Positions 34,329 through 42,427 of a stretch of 64,000 nt of DNA are shown here, piece by piece (the first letter of the stretch is position 1; every line of letters starts with the position of its first letter). The stretch comes from Dehalobacter alkaniphilus (GTDB taxonomy: Bacteria; Bacillota; Desulfitobacteriia; Desulfitobacteriales; Syntrophobotulaceae), in NCBI GenBank assembly GCA_040500365.1, contig CP148031.1, positions 2,046,001-2,110,000 of the forward strand. Direction: 5' to 3'. The position numbers and the translations under genes are program-made. A model generated the notes under the pieces. It had not been told where the DNA came from. It saw nothing but the letters and a program-made list of their open reading frames with translations, and made no database searches.

Positions 34329-34596
34329 GTTGTCTCCCCCTCAGGATTATTCGTTGTACCGACCAAACGGATGAATGGTCCCCTTTTCTAAACTATACAA
34401 GTATATACATCTATGTTTGGCACAGTGACACGTATTTGATACTTTACCTTGTTTATTATAAATGAACTTTTGCCTCGAAATCAAGTCTTTTAATTGTAAA
34501 ATGTCCTTAGGGCTCGAAAAAACTCATTATATATCATATTTTTAGATTTTTTCTAAATCTCTTTTTTCCTAAATCTCTTTGTAGAAGATAAAACAA

Positions 34597-35550
34597 TTAA
34601 TGATTGTCCGACAGCACCGCTTCCCGCGTCAGAAGTGCGACCCCAATCGAATTATCCGAACTCCATCCCGGCTTTGCCCAAAATAATCTGGCCTGAGATT
34701 CCAGCTTCTTTTCAAGCTGATTCCTTAGATATTGATTTGAGGCTACTCCGCCGACAATCAGAATATCTCTGAGTCCGGTATCATCAACAGCTTTGGTCAA
34801 GACCTTATAAATCGTCCGGACAATACAGCCTTCCACCGCCCGGGCCAGATCGGCCGGACGTTTTTCTTCTTCGATCAGACGCTGAACTGCCGACTCGACG
34901 CCCGAAAAACTCATCTCATATCCTTTGACCGAGGAAGGCAGCAGGGAAGCAGATCCAGGCGCTGATTTTAAAGCCAGTTTTTCGAGCTCCTTTCCCGCCG
35001 GGAAAGATAGTCCCAGACGCACGCCGACCCTGTCTACAAATTGACCGGCATGCAGATCTCTGCTTCCGCCAAGAATCTGCAAACTTAGTTTTCCCGGAGA
35101 ATCCTTCCGGACTTTCAATACTTCCGTTGTTCCTCCCGAAAGGTGGACAGCCAAAAAATCCGTCAAAGCAAAACCTTCGGCGGATTCCAATCCTGCAGCC
35201 AGATGTCCTTCCTGATGACTCGTCGTTACAAGCTTTACATTTAAAGCGCTGGCCAGAGATGAAGCAACCGACCTTCCTGCCAGAAAGACCGGCATATAGG
35301 ATTGCTCTGCCGGACGAGGCGCCGTACTGACGCCAATGCCGGCAATTTCCGGCCATATCGTTGGCGGAACCAGAGCCAGTAGTTCCGGAAGATTTTTAAT
35401 ATGATTAAAAAGAGCTTCCGACTGGGCCAAGCCTTTCTCTCCCTGAGGAACTTCGAGTAGGCGTCTTTTTTCCCAGACCAGATGCTTTTCTTGATCCACC
35501 ACGGCAACGGATGTCGTGTATGCGCTTGTATCAAGACCTAAGAACATCAT
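34597..35550 (-). CDS. TsaD/Kae1 paralogue (glycoprotease-like protein)
   Basis: 317 residues. The ASKHA-fold signs are 'FLGLDTSAYTTSVAVVD' at the start, the metal-binding HxxxH in 'TSHQEGHLAAGL', 'LAVHLSGGTTEVL', 'GKELEKLA' and 'DILIVGGVASNQYLRNQL'. It lacks the 'SCDET' N-terminal signature of true TsaD, which makes t6A in tRNA, and is slightly short. It is therefore probably a lineage-specific paralogue whose role is unknown to me. ATG 35550 overlaps the nusB stop in an ATGA arrangement. Confidence 0.75.
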   Translation of the reverse strand: MMFLGLDTSAYTTSVAVVDQEKHLVWEKRRLLEVPQGEKGLAQSEALFNHIKNLPELLALVPPTIWPEIAGIGVSTAPRPAEQSYMPVFLAGRSVASSLASALNVKLVTTSHQEGHLAAGLESAEGFALTDFLAVHLSGGTTEVLKVRKDSPGKLSLQILGGSRDLHAGQFVDRVGVRLGLSFPAGKELEKLALKSAPGSASLLPSSVKGYEMSFSGVESAVQRLIEEEKRPADLARAVEGCIVRTIYKVLTKAVDDTGLRDILIVGGVASNQYLRNQLEKKLESQARLFWAKPGWSSDNSIGVALLTREAVLSDNH

Positions 35551-35969
35551 TTTTCACTCTCGTCCATCAGCTTGTCTAAAATACCGTTAATGAATTTTGC
35601 TGAATCATCCCCGCCGAACCTTTTGGCAATCTCAATCGCTTCATTTAAAGTGACCCGCTGGGGCGTGCCGGGGCTGTACAGCATTTCATAGGCAGCAAGC
35701 CGCATCAGATTACGGTCCACATTGCCCATCCTGTCCAGAGCCCATTCGTGGGAAGTCGAAGCAAGCTTGGCATCAATATCCGTTTTGTTCTGCAGGGTTC
35801 CTTCAACCAGTTCCCTAATAAAATCTGCCGTCTTATCAGAGACGGCAAATTCCTGGATCCAATGCTGCAGGACTTGTTCCCGCTTGTCCGTTTCTCCCGT
35901 TATATCAATTTGATAAAGTATTTGCAGTGCCGTTTCGCGGGCCTTTCTTCGGCCCATTATTTTACTCAT
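35547..35969 (-). CDS. nusB: transcription antitermination factor NusB
   Basis: 140-residue all-helical NusB. It opens with 'GRRKARETALQILYQIDI' and contains 'WALDRMGNVDRNLMRLAAYEM' and 'VTLNEAIEIAKRFGGDDSAKFINGILD', all standard. It binds boxA RNA with NusE in rRNA transcription. GGAGG lies seven bases before ATG 35969. It follows the Asp23 and DUF2273 genes in the same direction, a common Firmicute context. Confidence 0.95.
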   Translation of the reverse strand: MSKIMGRRKARETALQILYQIDITGETDKREQVLQHWIQEFAVSDKTADFIRELVEGTLQNKTDIDAKLASTSHEWALDRMGNVDRNLMRLAAYEMLYSPGTPQRVTLNEAIEIAKRFGGDDSAKFINGILDKLMDESEK

Positions 35970-35992
35970 GAATATGCCTCCGGAATTTCATT

Positions 35993-36262
35993 CTACGTTT
36001 TATGTTTGCCCCAAAAAGGTATTCTATGTATTACTTTGCTCAGTCCGGTAGGCCAAACCCCATCATCCCAGCATTTTCCCAAGTAATATCCCCCGCAGGA
36101 TAAGGCAGCTAAAAGCAGTGTCTGCCAAAATCCCAGCAAAATAAACATCAAAGCCACAAAAAAGCCAATCAAAAAACCAAAAAATTTACCAGGATGATTA
36201 TCAAGACACCATAGAAAAAAAATATTGAGTTTATCCCCGATACTTCTCCAGAAATTGCTCAT
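35993..36262 (-). CDS. small membrane protein, DUF2273 family
   Basis: 89 residues with two adjacent hydrophobic segments (about 24-44 and 46-63, 'GKFFGFLIGFFVALMFILLG') and a basic tail. DUF2273 proteins accompany Asp23/Gls24 proteins and may anchor them at the membrane. ATG 36262 has AGGG seven bases upstream. A GTG at 36280 is possible but lacks a ribosome site. It lies 22 bases after the Asp23 gene. Confidence 0.8.
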   Translation of the reverse strand: MSNFWRSIGDKLNIFFLWCLDNHPGKFFGFLIGFFVALMFILLGFWQTLLLAALSCGGYYLGKCWDDGVWPTGLSKVIHRIPFWGKHKT

Positions 36263-36284
36263 CTCTCCACCCTGCTGCACTGTT

Positions 36285-36722
36285 CTATTTTTCTTTCAAA
36301 TCTTTTTCTTTATTCGTTTTATCTTTGCTGTCTTTGACGTCCTTGATCTCAGCCGTGTTTTTGAACGCAATGCCTTGAATATGAACGTTGATGACCATGA
36401 CGGTTAATCCAGTCATCCCTTCAATCGCTTCTTTCACAACGATCTGTACCTTCTGGGCTACATCAGGAATTGACACCCCGTACTGGACGGCAATAAACAA
36501 ATCGACAGAAGCTTCTTTTTCGTCAATTTCAACTTTGATTCCCCTGGACCCCTTGGATGTATTTTTGCCTCGACCTAAAATATTGGCAATATCCTGGGCA
36601 AAGCCTCCGCTTAACTCAGCAACTCCTTCGACTTCCGAAGCAGCCATCCCTGCAATCACTTCGACGACCTCATCAGCAATTTTAACTGAACCGATTGAAT
36701 GATCTATTTTGTTATTATCCAT
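36285..36722 (-). CDS. Asp23/Gls24 family envelope stress protein
   Basis: 145 residues. The core 'GSVKIADEVVEVIAGMAASEVEGVAEL' and 'VDLFIAVQYGVSIPDVAQKVQ' match the alkaline-shock protein family, and the C-terminal 20 residues are Lys/Asp/Glu-rich. Such proteins form membrane-associated assemblies through small anchors. Two tandem ATGs occur at 36725 and 36722; GAGG is seven bases from the second, which I prefer. It precedes DUF2273 and nusB and follows spoIIIAH on the same strand. Confidence 0.9.
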   Translation of the reverse strand: MDNNKIDHSIGSVKIADEVVEVIAGMAASEVEGVAELSGGFAQDIANILGRGKNTSKGSRGIKVEIDEKEASVDLFIAVQYGVSIPDVAQKVQIVVKEAIEGMTGLTVMVINVHIQGIAFKNTAEIKDVKDSKDKTNKEKDLKEK

Positions 36723-36853
36723 CATTACACCTCATTTTCCATCTTCAACCTGTTATTAGCCTTATTATAACAGAATCCCCCGTTGCCGCAAATCCCCCTG
36801 CCTGCTTAACGTAGATTTACTTCCTGAATAATGAAAATATATTATATTTCCCA

Positions 36854-37402
36854 TCAGACCCGATCATCAAATTTTTCCGGCGTTTCTTTGACGACTACTA
36901 CTTCGATTTGATCAACTGAAAAACCGGTAATTTCCGATGCCGTGTTTTGAATGATAAACATATCCTGAACCTTCAATTCATTTGTCAGGACTGTAACCGT
37001 AGCCTTTTGCGTGTTGACTTCCGAAACAATATCTTTAAAACCTTTCATCTTCAGTGCATTCTCGATCTCGTCTTCCCTGCTGATCTTGTCACTTAAGGCC
37101 AGCCATCGCTGCTGGGCCTGACTGCGTGTCTCCGTGATATCGGACGCCAGCAGAGGCTCCAGCATGTTAAGTATTTCCTGTCTGGTCTGTTCCCGTTTGA
37201 TCCTGTAATTAACAAAGTAGTTTTCTCCCTCATTTTCCGTCAGTTCAATAATTTCCGCTGAAAAACAGACTGAATCCGAGATATTGACCGGTATGCCTTC
37301 TTCATCTTGCTTCCCAAAACATGCTTGGCTTAACCAAACAATGCAGCATACCGCGATGGCCGGAACCCCAATGATCCAGATCAAAGATGTATTTATTTTC
37401 AT
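36854..37402 (-). CDS. spoIIIAH: stage III sporulation protein AH
   Basis: 182 residues: an N-terminal membrane anchor (about 7-26), then an extracytoplasmic domain of the YscJ/FliF-like ring fold ('NMLEPLLASDITETRSQAQQ', 'KDIVSEVNTQKATVTVL'). In the mother-cell membrane SpoIIIAH meets forespore SpoIIQ across the intermembrane space. It is the last of eight spoIIIA genes, 6 bp from spoIIIAG. No spoIIQ gene is in the window. Confidence 0.9.
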   Translation of the reverse strand: MKINTSLIWIIGVPAIAVCCIVWLSQACFGKQDEEGIPVNISDSVCFSAEIIELTENEGENYFVNYRIKREQTRQEILNMLEPLLASDITETRSQAQQRWLALSDKISREDEIENALKMKGFKDIVSEVNTQKATVTVLTNELKVQDMFIIQNTASEITGFSVDQIEVVVVKETPEKFDDRV

Positions 37403-37408
37403 GTTAAT

Positions 37409-37966
37409 TCAGATGCCCCCCATTGGAACAACACTGATTTTGGCCGGCTGAATATTCAGCAGCGTCCTGACCGCTTCAAATACTTGTTCCTTTATTTTGG
37501 GATCACTTGCTCCCTGCGCGATAACCAGCACTCCCGCGACCTCCGGACGTTCTTCCGTAATGATTAAAGCATTTTCGCCGACGACCACGATCTTGTTATT
37601 CTGAGTTACCTCTTCCGTCTCTCTGGTTCCGCCGTCTTTATCCGTTTCCTTTGAAGTTTTTTTCGTAACGCTTTCATCTCTGGCATACTGTTTTTTTACA
37701 TCGGAGGTCAGGGTAACCAGGACCTTCGTTTTGCCAACGCCCTGGATTTTTTCCAGATTAGCTGCAAGTTTTTCTTCAAGTTGTTTTTCCAGTGCAGTAA
37801 AACCCGATTCATTTTCTGGAACGGCTGTTACCGTTTCAGCCGGGGGTTGGACTGATGCAGCGGACTGATCCTCCTGTGAGGTAAAAATAAGAATGGCTGC
37901 AACGATTACCAGCAAGATCACGGCCAACGTAATCTTTTCTGTGATCACCTGCTTGAAAAATCCCAT
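37409..37966 (-). CDS. spoIIIAG: stage III sporulation protein AG
   Basis: 185 residues: a transmembrane helix at about 12-28 and a ring-building domain including 'LEEKLAANLEKIQGVGKTKVLVTLTS'. A charged insertion follows ('KKTSKETDKDGGTRETEEV'), then 'VAGVLVIAQGASDPKIKEQ'. Bacillus SpoIIIAG forms a large secretin-like ring in the feeding-tube apparatus. ATG 37966 has AGGA seven bases upstream; it starts just before the end of spoIIIAF without overlap. Confidence 0.9.
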   Translation of the reverse strand: MGFFKQVITEKITLAVILLVIVAAILIFTSQEDQSAASVQPPAETVTAVPENESGFTALEKQLEEKLAANLEKIQGVGKTKVLVTLTSDVKKQYARDESVTKKTSKETDKDGGTRETEEVTQNNKIVVVGENALIITEERPEVAGVLVIAQGASDPKIKEQVFEAVRTLLNIQPAKISVVPMGGI

Positions 37967-37982
37967 ACTGACTTCCTTCCTC

Positions 37983-38600
37983 CTATTTTTCTTCCTGCAC
38001 AAACACGATTTCTTCCGGCAGCTGCATGAGTGCTGCAACCTGTTTTTTTATTTCCATTGCTTTCGCTGACTCAGCCGTTCCCTGACTCTCGGCCTGGTCG
38101 GTGTTGACGCCTCCGATAATGACCGGCTTAACGGGCTCAATGCTGACACTTTGCTGACTGAAATGGATCTCGACTTTTTGGATTTGCGGATAGTCGGCAA
38201 ATCCCTCTCCACCGTCCTCCAGTTCAACATTCGTATCCGAGCTTTTGACCCCTTCCACCCCGGATACAAGGGCCTGAATCTGGCTAACCAGAATCCTGCG
38301 GTATTGTTCGATCACCAGAGCATTTGCTTCCGTGGAAGAATTGTCTTCTCCGTCAGAACTATTTTCCTGTGCCAGAACAGGCAAGTCTCCGGAAGAACTG
38401 CCGGCCCAGGCCGGCACGCTATTTTCAAAGTCCCAATTCAGTAGATCTGCCAACGGATTCAGGATTGCCGCAATCACAAACAGCCCCATGACCATCTGCA
38501 CAAATCCCCGCATGGATTTATTCGGCAGAAGCATCTCGAGAAAGGAGGCCAGCAATAGAATGAAAGCCAGGTTGCGGATCAGCGTCTTTAATCCTTCCAT
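37983..38600 (-). CDS. spoIIIAF: stage III sporulation protein AF
   Basis: 205 residues with two N-terminal membrane segments (about 8-22 and 31-50) and a soluble C-terminal domain. 'QIQALVSGVEGVKSSDTNVEL' matches the ring-building-motif region of SpoIIIAF. The middle (about 70-95) is an acidic/Ser linker. ATG 38600 follows GAGGTG. It is 17 bases from the spoIIIAE stop. Confidence 0.88.
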   Translation of the reverse strand: MEGLKTLIRNLAFILLLASFLEMLLPNKSMRGFVQMVMGLFVIAAILNPLADLLNWDFENSVPAWAGSSSGDLPVLAQENSSDGEDNSSTEANALVIEQYRRILVSQIQALVSGVEGVKSSDTNVELEDGGEGFADYPQIQKVEIHFSQQSVSIEPVKPVIIGGVNTDQAESQGTAESAKAMEIKKQVAALMQLPEEIVFVQEEK

Positions 38601-38617
38601 TTTCCCACACCTCAAAA

Positions 38618-39862
38618 TCAGCGAAGCATTACCGCCAAATTTCCAGTCCCGACAATGATCACAATCGTCATAAAAAACATGATGCCGACGGATGTAACGG
38701 TTACAAAAATATATAATAAGCCTTTGGACATGTCCTGAAGACTATCCGCAAGTTCTTTTTCTCCCAGAGGTTCGACCAGCGCCGCAGCCAGTTTAAAAGT
38801 AAACATCATCGCGATAATCTTAATCGCCGGCAGAAAGGTAATGACGATAATCGCAATCATTGCTACGATCCCCAGCGCGTTCTTAAGCAAGAGACCTGAG
38901 CTTGCCACGATCTCAACAGCGTCTTTGAAAAATTTGCCGGCAACCGGGATCAAATCTGCTGCATATTTTACCGTCCTCAGCGTGACACCGTCGGCTACGC
39001 CCCCTGTTACGCCTTGTACCGACATAATGCCGATAAAAACCGTCATGACGATACCAATACTGAGTTTACCTCCGAACTCCAGCAGAGAGGCTAATTTACT
39101 GAGCTTGAACTGTTCGGAAATGTTATTGAACAGCCTCAGGATAATGCTCAGGAAAAAAAGCGGCAACACAATGTTTTTGATTACCGTAGCCAAAAAAATC
39201 AGACTGCCGATGACCATCGGTTTAAACAAGGCTGCGCTGGTCAGACTGCCCATGGTCAGCAGGACGGTATACATGGCCGGGAGGATGATCTGCATAAAAG
39301 AAACCATATTGTCAATGGACGCATTGCCAACATCCAGCGCAATACGAAAAGATGTCATCGCAAGCGCCAACAGAACAAGATATACGAGCATTCGGGCTAT
39401 CCTGCTTACTTCGCCTGTAAAAGCAGACTGCAGTTGATTGATGATTGCGCAGATCACAGCGAGCACCAGCAGCTTTGCAATCAAAGGCGCGTTGGTGACT
39501 ACCTGTTTTAGCAGAGCCTTGACAATACTGCTGCCGATGCCCTGCAGACTAAAATTAACCTCGCCGTTTTTAATGCTTTCAAAGATCTCTGTTAAAGAAA
39601 AATCAGGCAGAGCGTCCTGAACATCGCGGTCCAGTTGATTCAAAAATTCTCTGACTTTAGATAAATCGATCTCCTCTGACAAATCTACTTTTCCGGACAC
39701 ACCCATCTCCCCGGAAGTCTCTGCTTCCGCAAATCGTTTATCCGCCTCCGTCCCTGTGTAACTCGTCTCCTGACTTTCTGCCGCCAGGGTCACCACTGGA
39801 AAAGCAAATACCAGGGTCATCCATATGGCAAGCCCCAGCGCAGCCAAGACTTTTTTTGTCAT
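38618..39862 (-). CDS. spoIIIAE: stage III sporulation protein AE
   Basis: 414-residue polytopic membrane protein. A cleavable signal-like N-terminus (about 1-28) precedes a hydrophilic region and then about seven hydrophobic segments from residue 120 on, with the conserved 'VKYAADLIPVAGKFFKDAVE'. It is a major membrane component of the SpoIIIA channel between mother cell and forespore. GAGGAG lies eight bases before ATG 39862. It is 12 bases after spoIIIAD. Confidence 0.93.
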   Translation of the reverse strand: MTKKVLAALGLAIWMTLVFAFPVVTLAAESQETSYTGTEADKRFAEAETSGEMGVSGKVDLSEEIDLSKVREFLNQLDRDVQDALPDFSLTEIFESIKNGEVNFSLQGIGSSIVKALLKQVVTNAPLIAKLLVLAVICAIINQLQSAFTGEVSRIARMLVYLVLLALAMTSFRIALDVGNASIDNMVSFMQIILPAMYTVLLTMGSLTSAALFKPMVIGSLIFLATVIKNIVLPLFFLSIILRLFNNISEQFKLSKLASLLEFGGKLSIGIVMTVFIGIMSVQGVTGGVADGVTLRTVKYAADLIPVAGKFFKDAVEIVASSGLLLKNALGIVAMIAIIVITFLPAIKIIAMMFTFKLAAALVEPLGEKELADSLQDMSKGLLYIFVTVTSVGIMFFMTIVIIVGTGNLAVMLR

Positions 39863-39874
39863 CCGTATCGCTCC

Positions 39875-40261
39875 TCACGCCAGCAGCTTCATCACGGATT
39901 CCATGATCGCTGCAATGATCGGGATAGCCAAAATGACCACGAATACTTTGGCTGCAATTTCAACTTTTGTGGCCAGTGCATTCTCTCCGGCATCCCGGCA
40001 GATTTGGCCTCCCAATTCCGCCAAATAGGCTACTCCCACGATTTTAAGAACAATGAACAAGTAGTAGGAACTGATATCTGCCTGATCAGCCAGTTTCTGC
40101 AGCAGATCAACCACCAGTCTGATTTTGTCCATGATCAGTAGAAATATGGTTACCCCTGCCAGAATGCTTAGCTGAATTGCAATCTCAGGTTTAATTTGTT
40201 TCAGAACAGCTCCGAGAACCGTGACAATGATGGCGAGTCCAATCACTTGTGCTATTTCCAT
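39875..40261 (-). CDS. spoIIIAD: stage III sporulation protein AD
   Basis: 128 residues with four hydrophobic helices. It belongs to the SpoIIIAC/AD family, with the conserved 'YLFIVLKIVGVAYLAELGGQICRDAGE' region near residue 66. It is an inner-membrane subunit of the feeding-tube apparatus. A GGGGG run lies about nine bases before ATG 40261. It is 12 bases from spoIIIAC and 12 bases from spoIIIAE. Confidence 0.93.
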   Translation of the reverse strand: MEIAQVIGLAIIVTVLGAVLKQIKPEIAIQLSILAGVTIFLLIMDKIRLVVDLLQKLADQADISSYYLFIVLKIVGVAYLAELGGQICRDAGENALATKVEIAAKVFVVILAIPIIAAIMESVMKLLA

Positions 40262-40273
40262 TGCCAGAGCCCC

Positions 40274-40471
40274 CTAGTATAGATTAAATACGCTTTTCAC
40301 CAGAACAAACAGATCGGAGATTCCCTGGATAACCAGATACAACACGACCACAACCCCGGCAATGGTAACCATCTGGGCCTGCTCTTTCTTACCGGCCTCA
40401 TTCAGGATAATTGCACAAATGCCCACCAATAGACCAATACCTGCTACCTTCAAAATGAGGTCAATACTCAT
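40274..40471 (-). CDS. spoIIIAC: stage III sporulation protein AC
   Basis: 65 residues and two transmembrane helices, with 'VGICAIILNEAGKKEQAQMV' between them, as in all SpoIIIAC proteins. It is a small membrane subunit of the SpoIIIA complex. It is flanked by spoIIIAB (16-bp gap) and spoIIIAD (12-bp gap), all on the minus strand. Confidence 0.93.
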   Translation of the reverse strand: MSIDLILKVAGIGLLVGICAIILNEAGKKEQAQMVTIAGVVVVLYLVIQGISDLFVLVKSVFNLY

Positions 40472-40487
40472 CGCGAACCCTACCCCC

Positions 40488-40997
40488 TCACATGATCATA
40501 ATGACAACCGCAATTCCGCCCAGGAAACCGAGGTAAGACCACATCTTTGCCCTGCTTTCTGCCTGCTGCCTGGCCTTTTCGTCTACGCCTGCCAAATGCC
40601 GCTGAACAAGTTCGAGTTGTTTATGCTGTTCATTCCGGTCCGACCTGCCCAATCCCTGACTGATTCCGCTGATCACCAGCCAATCGTCATCTGTCAGGCA
40701 GGTTTTCCGGCGGTGCGTTTCAATACTTTTTTTCCAGGCCTGAGAAGCATTTTCTCCGGCTCTGATCCATTCCTCAAGACTGGCAAAAAACAGCTGCCAG
40801 GGAGGACCAGTTCTTTCCTTTAGTACCTGGAAAGCATCCGGCAACGGTGTTGCTCCCCAGTATATCTCCGTATCCAGCAGCGCCAAGGCATTGATCATTT
40901 CCCTGATTTCCTGCGGACGTTTCTTAATTTGATTTGCTCTGATAATCCCCAAACAGCCAAATCCAATAATCAGCCCAAGATACCCTGCAACCAACAT
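40488..40997 (-). CDS. spoIIIAB: stage III sporulation protein AB
   Basis: 169 residues: an N-terminal helix (about 2-20), a helical soluble domain with GspF-like character ('LALLDTEIYWGATPLPDAF', 'LGRSDRNEQHKQLELVQRHL') and a C-terminal helix (about 147-166). It is a platform-type subunit for the SpoIIIAA ATPase. ATG 40997 has GGAGG eight bases upstream. The 177-bp gap to spoIIIAA, unusual within this operon, is occupied largely by repeat copy D. Confidence 0.9.
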   Translation of the reverse strand: MLVAGYLGLIIGFGCLGIIRANQIKKRPQEIREMINALALLDTEIYWGATPLPDAFQVLKERTGPPWQLFFASLEEWIRAGENASQAWKKSIETHRRKTCLTDDDWLVISGISQGLGRSDRNEQHKQLELVQRHLAGVDEKARQQAESRAKMWSYLGFLGGIAVVIMIM

Positions 40998-41117
40998 ACT
41001 TTTCGCCTCCAACGGCCTAATAAAGCGGACCGATCAACTAGCAAAACATTCTTCATATAAAGACCCTCTTGGTTTAAGACCAACATAAGCAAACTTATCA
41101 TCAGTCTGTGGGGTACA

Positions 41118-41205
41118 ATACCGCTGTGAGCGGAGCACGATGCGGAGCGCGGCTTTTTGACGGCCACGGATGGCCTAATGTCGCGATGCCATGGAAGGCT
41201 TATTG
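41118..41205. repeat. hairpin repeat family 1, copy D, at the spoIIIAA 3' end
   Basis: Read on the minus strand it contains CCATGGCATCGCGACATTAG, GGCCATCCGTGGCC and GTCAAAAAGCCGCGCTCCGC onward to GTGCTCCGCT. This is almost base-for-base the right part of copy C at 30.1 kb. The left twin-hairpin arm is incomplete and no long outer inverted repeat is seen, so it looks truncated. The spoIIIAA stop codon lies inside it. Confidence 0.8.
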
Positions 41206-42233
41206 AACAAATTAACGCCGCTCGCCATGTCATAAACGGTCTCCACCGTGCCCGGACCGTTTGCCCTGCTTAACACAACAATCCTTTCAAACGTCTCTCT
41301 ATTCAGCAATTCCCTGAGATGGGCCCTTTTTTGCAGTTCGTCCAGAGAACCGGCATGGACCGTAGCCAGAATTTTTACGCCGCAGCGAACGGCCTCCCCA
41401 AGCGCCGCGGCATCTTCCCGCCCCCCCAGTTCATCAACAGCAACCACCTCAGGCGCCATAGACCTGATCAACATGATCAGCCCCTGGGCCTTGGGACATC
41501 TGTCCAGCACATCTGTGCGGCAGCCAAGATCAAAAGAAGGAATGCCTTGCCACATTCCGGCAATCTCACTTCTTTCATCAACCACGCCGACAGTATGACC
41601 TTTCAGGTTGAGTTGAGGTACACCGTTGCTGAGATTTTTAACTAAGAATCTCAGCATTGTGGTCTTCCCTGCTCTCGGAGGTGAAACAAGTAACGTATGG
41701 CAGACTGTATTTTCCTGATTGATCAGTAAGCCCAGCAATTCCGGAATGATCATTTCCGGCTGTCTCGCTAAACGAATATTCAAAGCGGAAATATGGCGCA
41801 TAATCCTGATCTTGCCATGTTCAACGACTGTTTCTCCGCTTAATCCCACGCGGTGCCCACCGGGCAAAGTCAGAAAACCCTGCCGTAATTCCTCCTCAGC
41901 GGCATATACAGAACTGAAGGTCATTTTTTCCAGCGTTTCCAACAGGTCTTCACGCTTGACAATATATGCTAGATTCTTTGTTCCGGTTTGCCCCGCCGAA
42001 GTACAGAAATATTCCCTGGTTCCTGTTCTGAAGAGGACAGGCTGGTTGATTCTGAGACGAATTTCTTCAATATTTTCCGTGTCGGGTAAAGCCCCTGCCG
42101 CCTTGCGGATCATTCCGCCCAACCGTTCCCCAAACCAACGGATAATCCCTTCACCCTCTGATTCCTGATTAAAGAGTACATCATTTTTATTCCTAGGAAC
42201 TTCCGTTAAAGGTGAAGCAAAGCTTACCTTCAT
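41175..42233 (-). CDS. spoIIIAA: stage III sporulation protein AA (secretion ATPase-like)
   Basis: 352-residue AAA/PilT-like ATPase. Walker A is 'VSPPRAGKTTMLRFLVKNL' near residue 178, Walker B is in 'EVVAVDELGGREDAAALGEA', and 'KILATVHAGSLDEL' is the sensor-type His region. It powers or organises the SpoIIIA channel. The last five or six codons and the stop come from repeat copy D; the native end was probably near 'GVNLFNKP'. It is the first gene of the operon. ATG 42233 is preceded by GAGGAGG. Confidence 0.93.
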   Translation of the reverse strand: MKVSFASPLTEVPRNKNDVLFNQESEGEGIIRWFGERLGGMIRKAAGALPDTENIEEIRLRINQPVLFRTGTREYFCTSAGQTGTKNLAYIVKREDLLETLEKMTFSSVYAAEEELRQGFLTLPGGHRVGLSGETVVEHGKIRIMRHISALNIRLARQPEMIIPELLGLLINQENTVCHTLLVSPPRAGKTTMLRFLVKNLSNGVPQLNLKGHTVGVVDERSEIAGMWQGIPSFDLGCRTDVLDRCPKAQGLIMLIRSMAPEVVAVDELGGREDAAALGEAVRCGVKILATVHAGSLDELQKRAHLRELLNRETFERIVVLSRANGPGTVETVYDMASGVNLFNKPSMASRH

Positions 42234-42255
42234 GTTTTAACCTCCTCTGTATTAG

Positions 42256-42263
42256 AAGGTATG
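42256..42263 (-). promoter_or_regulatory. possible sigma-E -10 element upstream of spoIIIAA
   Basis: On the minus strand CATACCTT resembles the sigma-E -10 (CATACAMT), about 22 bases before the spoIIIAA start. The -35 region (ATTCTAA-like) is a poor match, so this is tentative. spoIIIA is known to be a sigma-E operon in Bacillus. Confidence 0.3.
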
Positions 42264-42427
42264 TCCTAAAAAACGTTTTTAGAATTACCAGTTTGTTCGG
42301 AGAAAATAAAAAACAACCTCAATGGCCGTTTTAAGGAAAATTAAATATGAAAGGCTCCTTGCCAAAGATAAATCACCTTGAGTCTCCTTTCTACATATCC
42401 TACATGAAAAGGAGTGGGAGGTGCTCT

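Noticed and set aside
38841..39437. Long plus-strand frame of about 200 codons opposite spoIIIAE
   Set aside because: It is an antisense shadow of a clearly real membrane protein gene and has no ribosome site or family resemblance.
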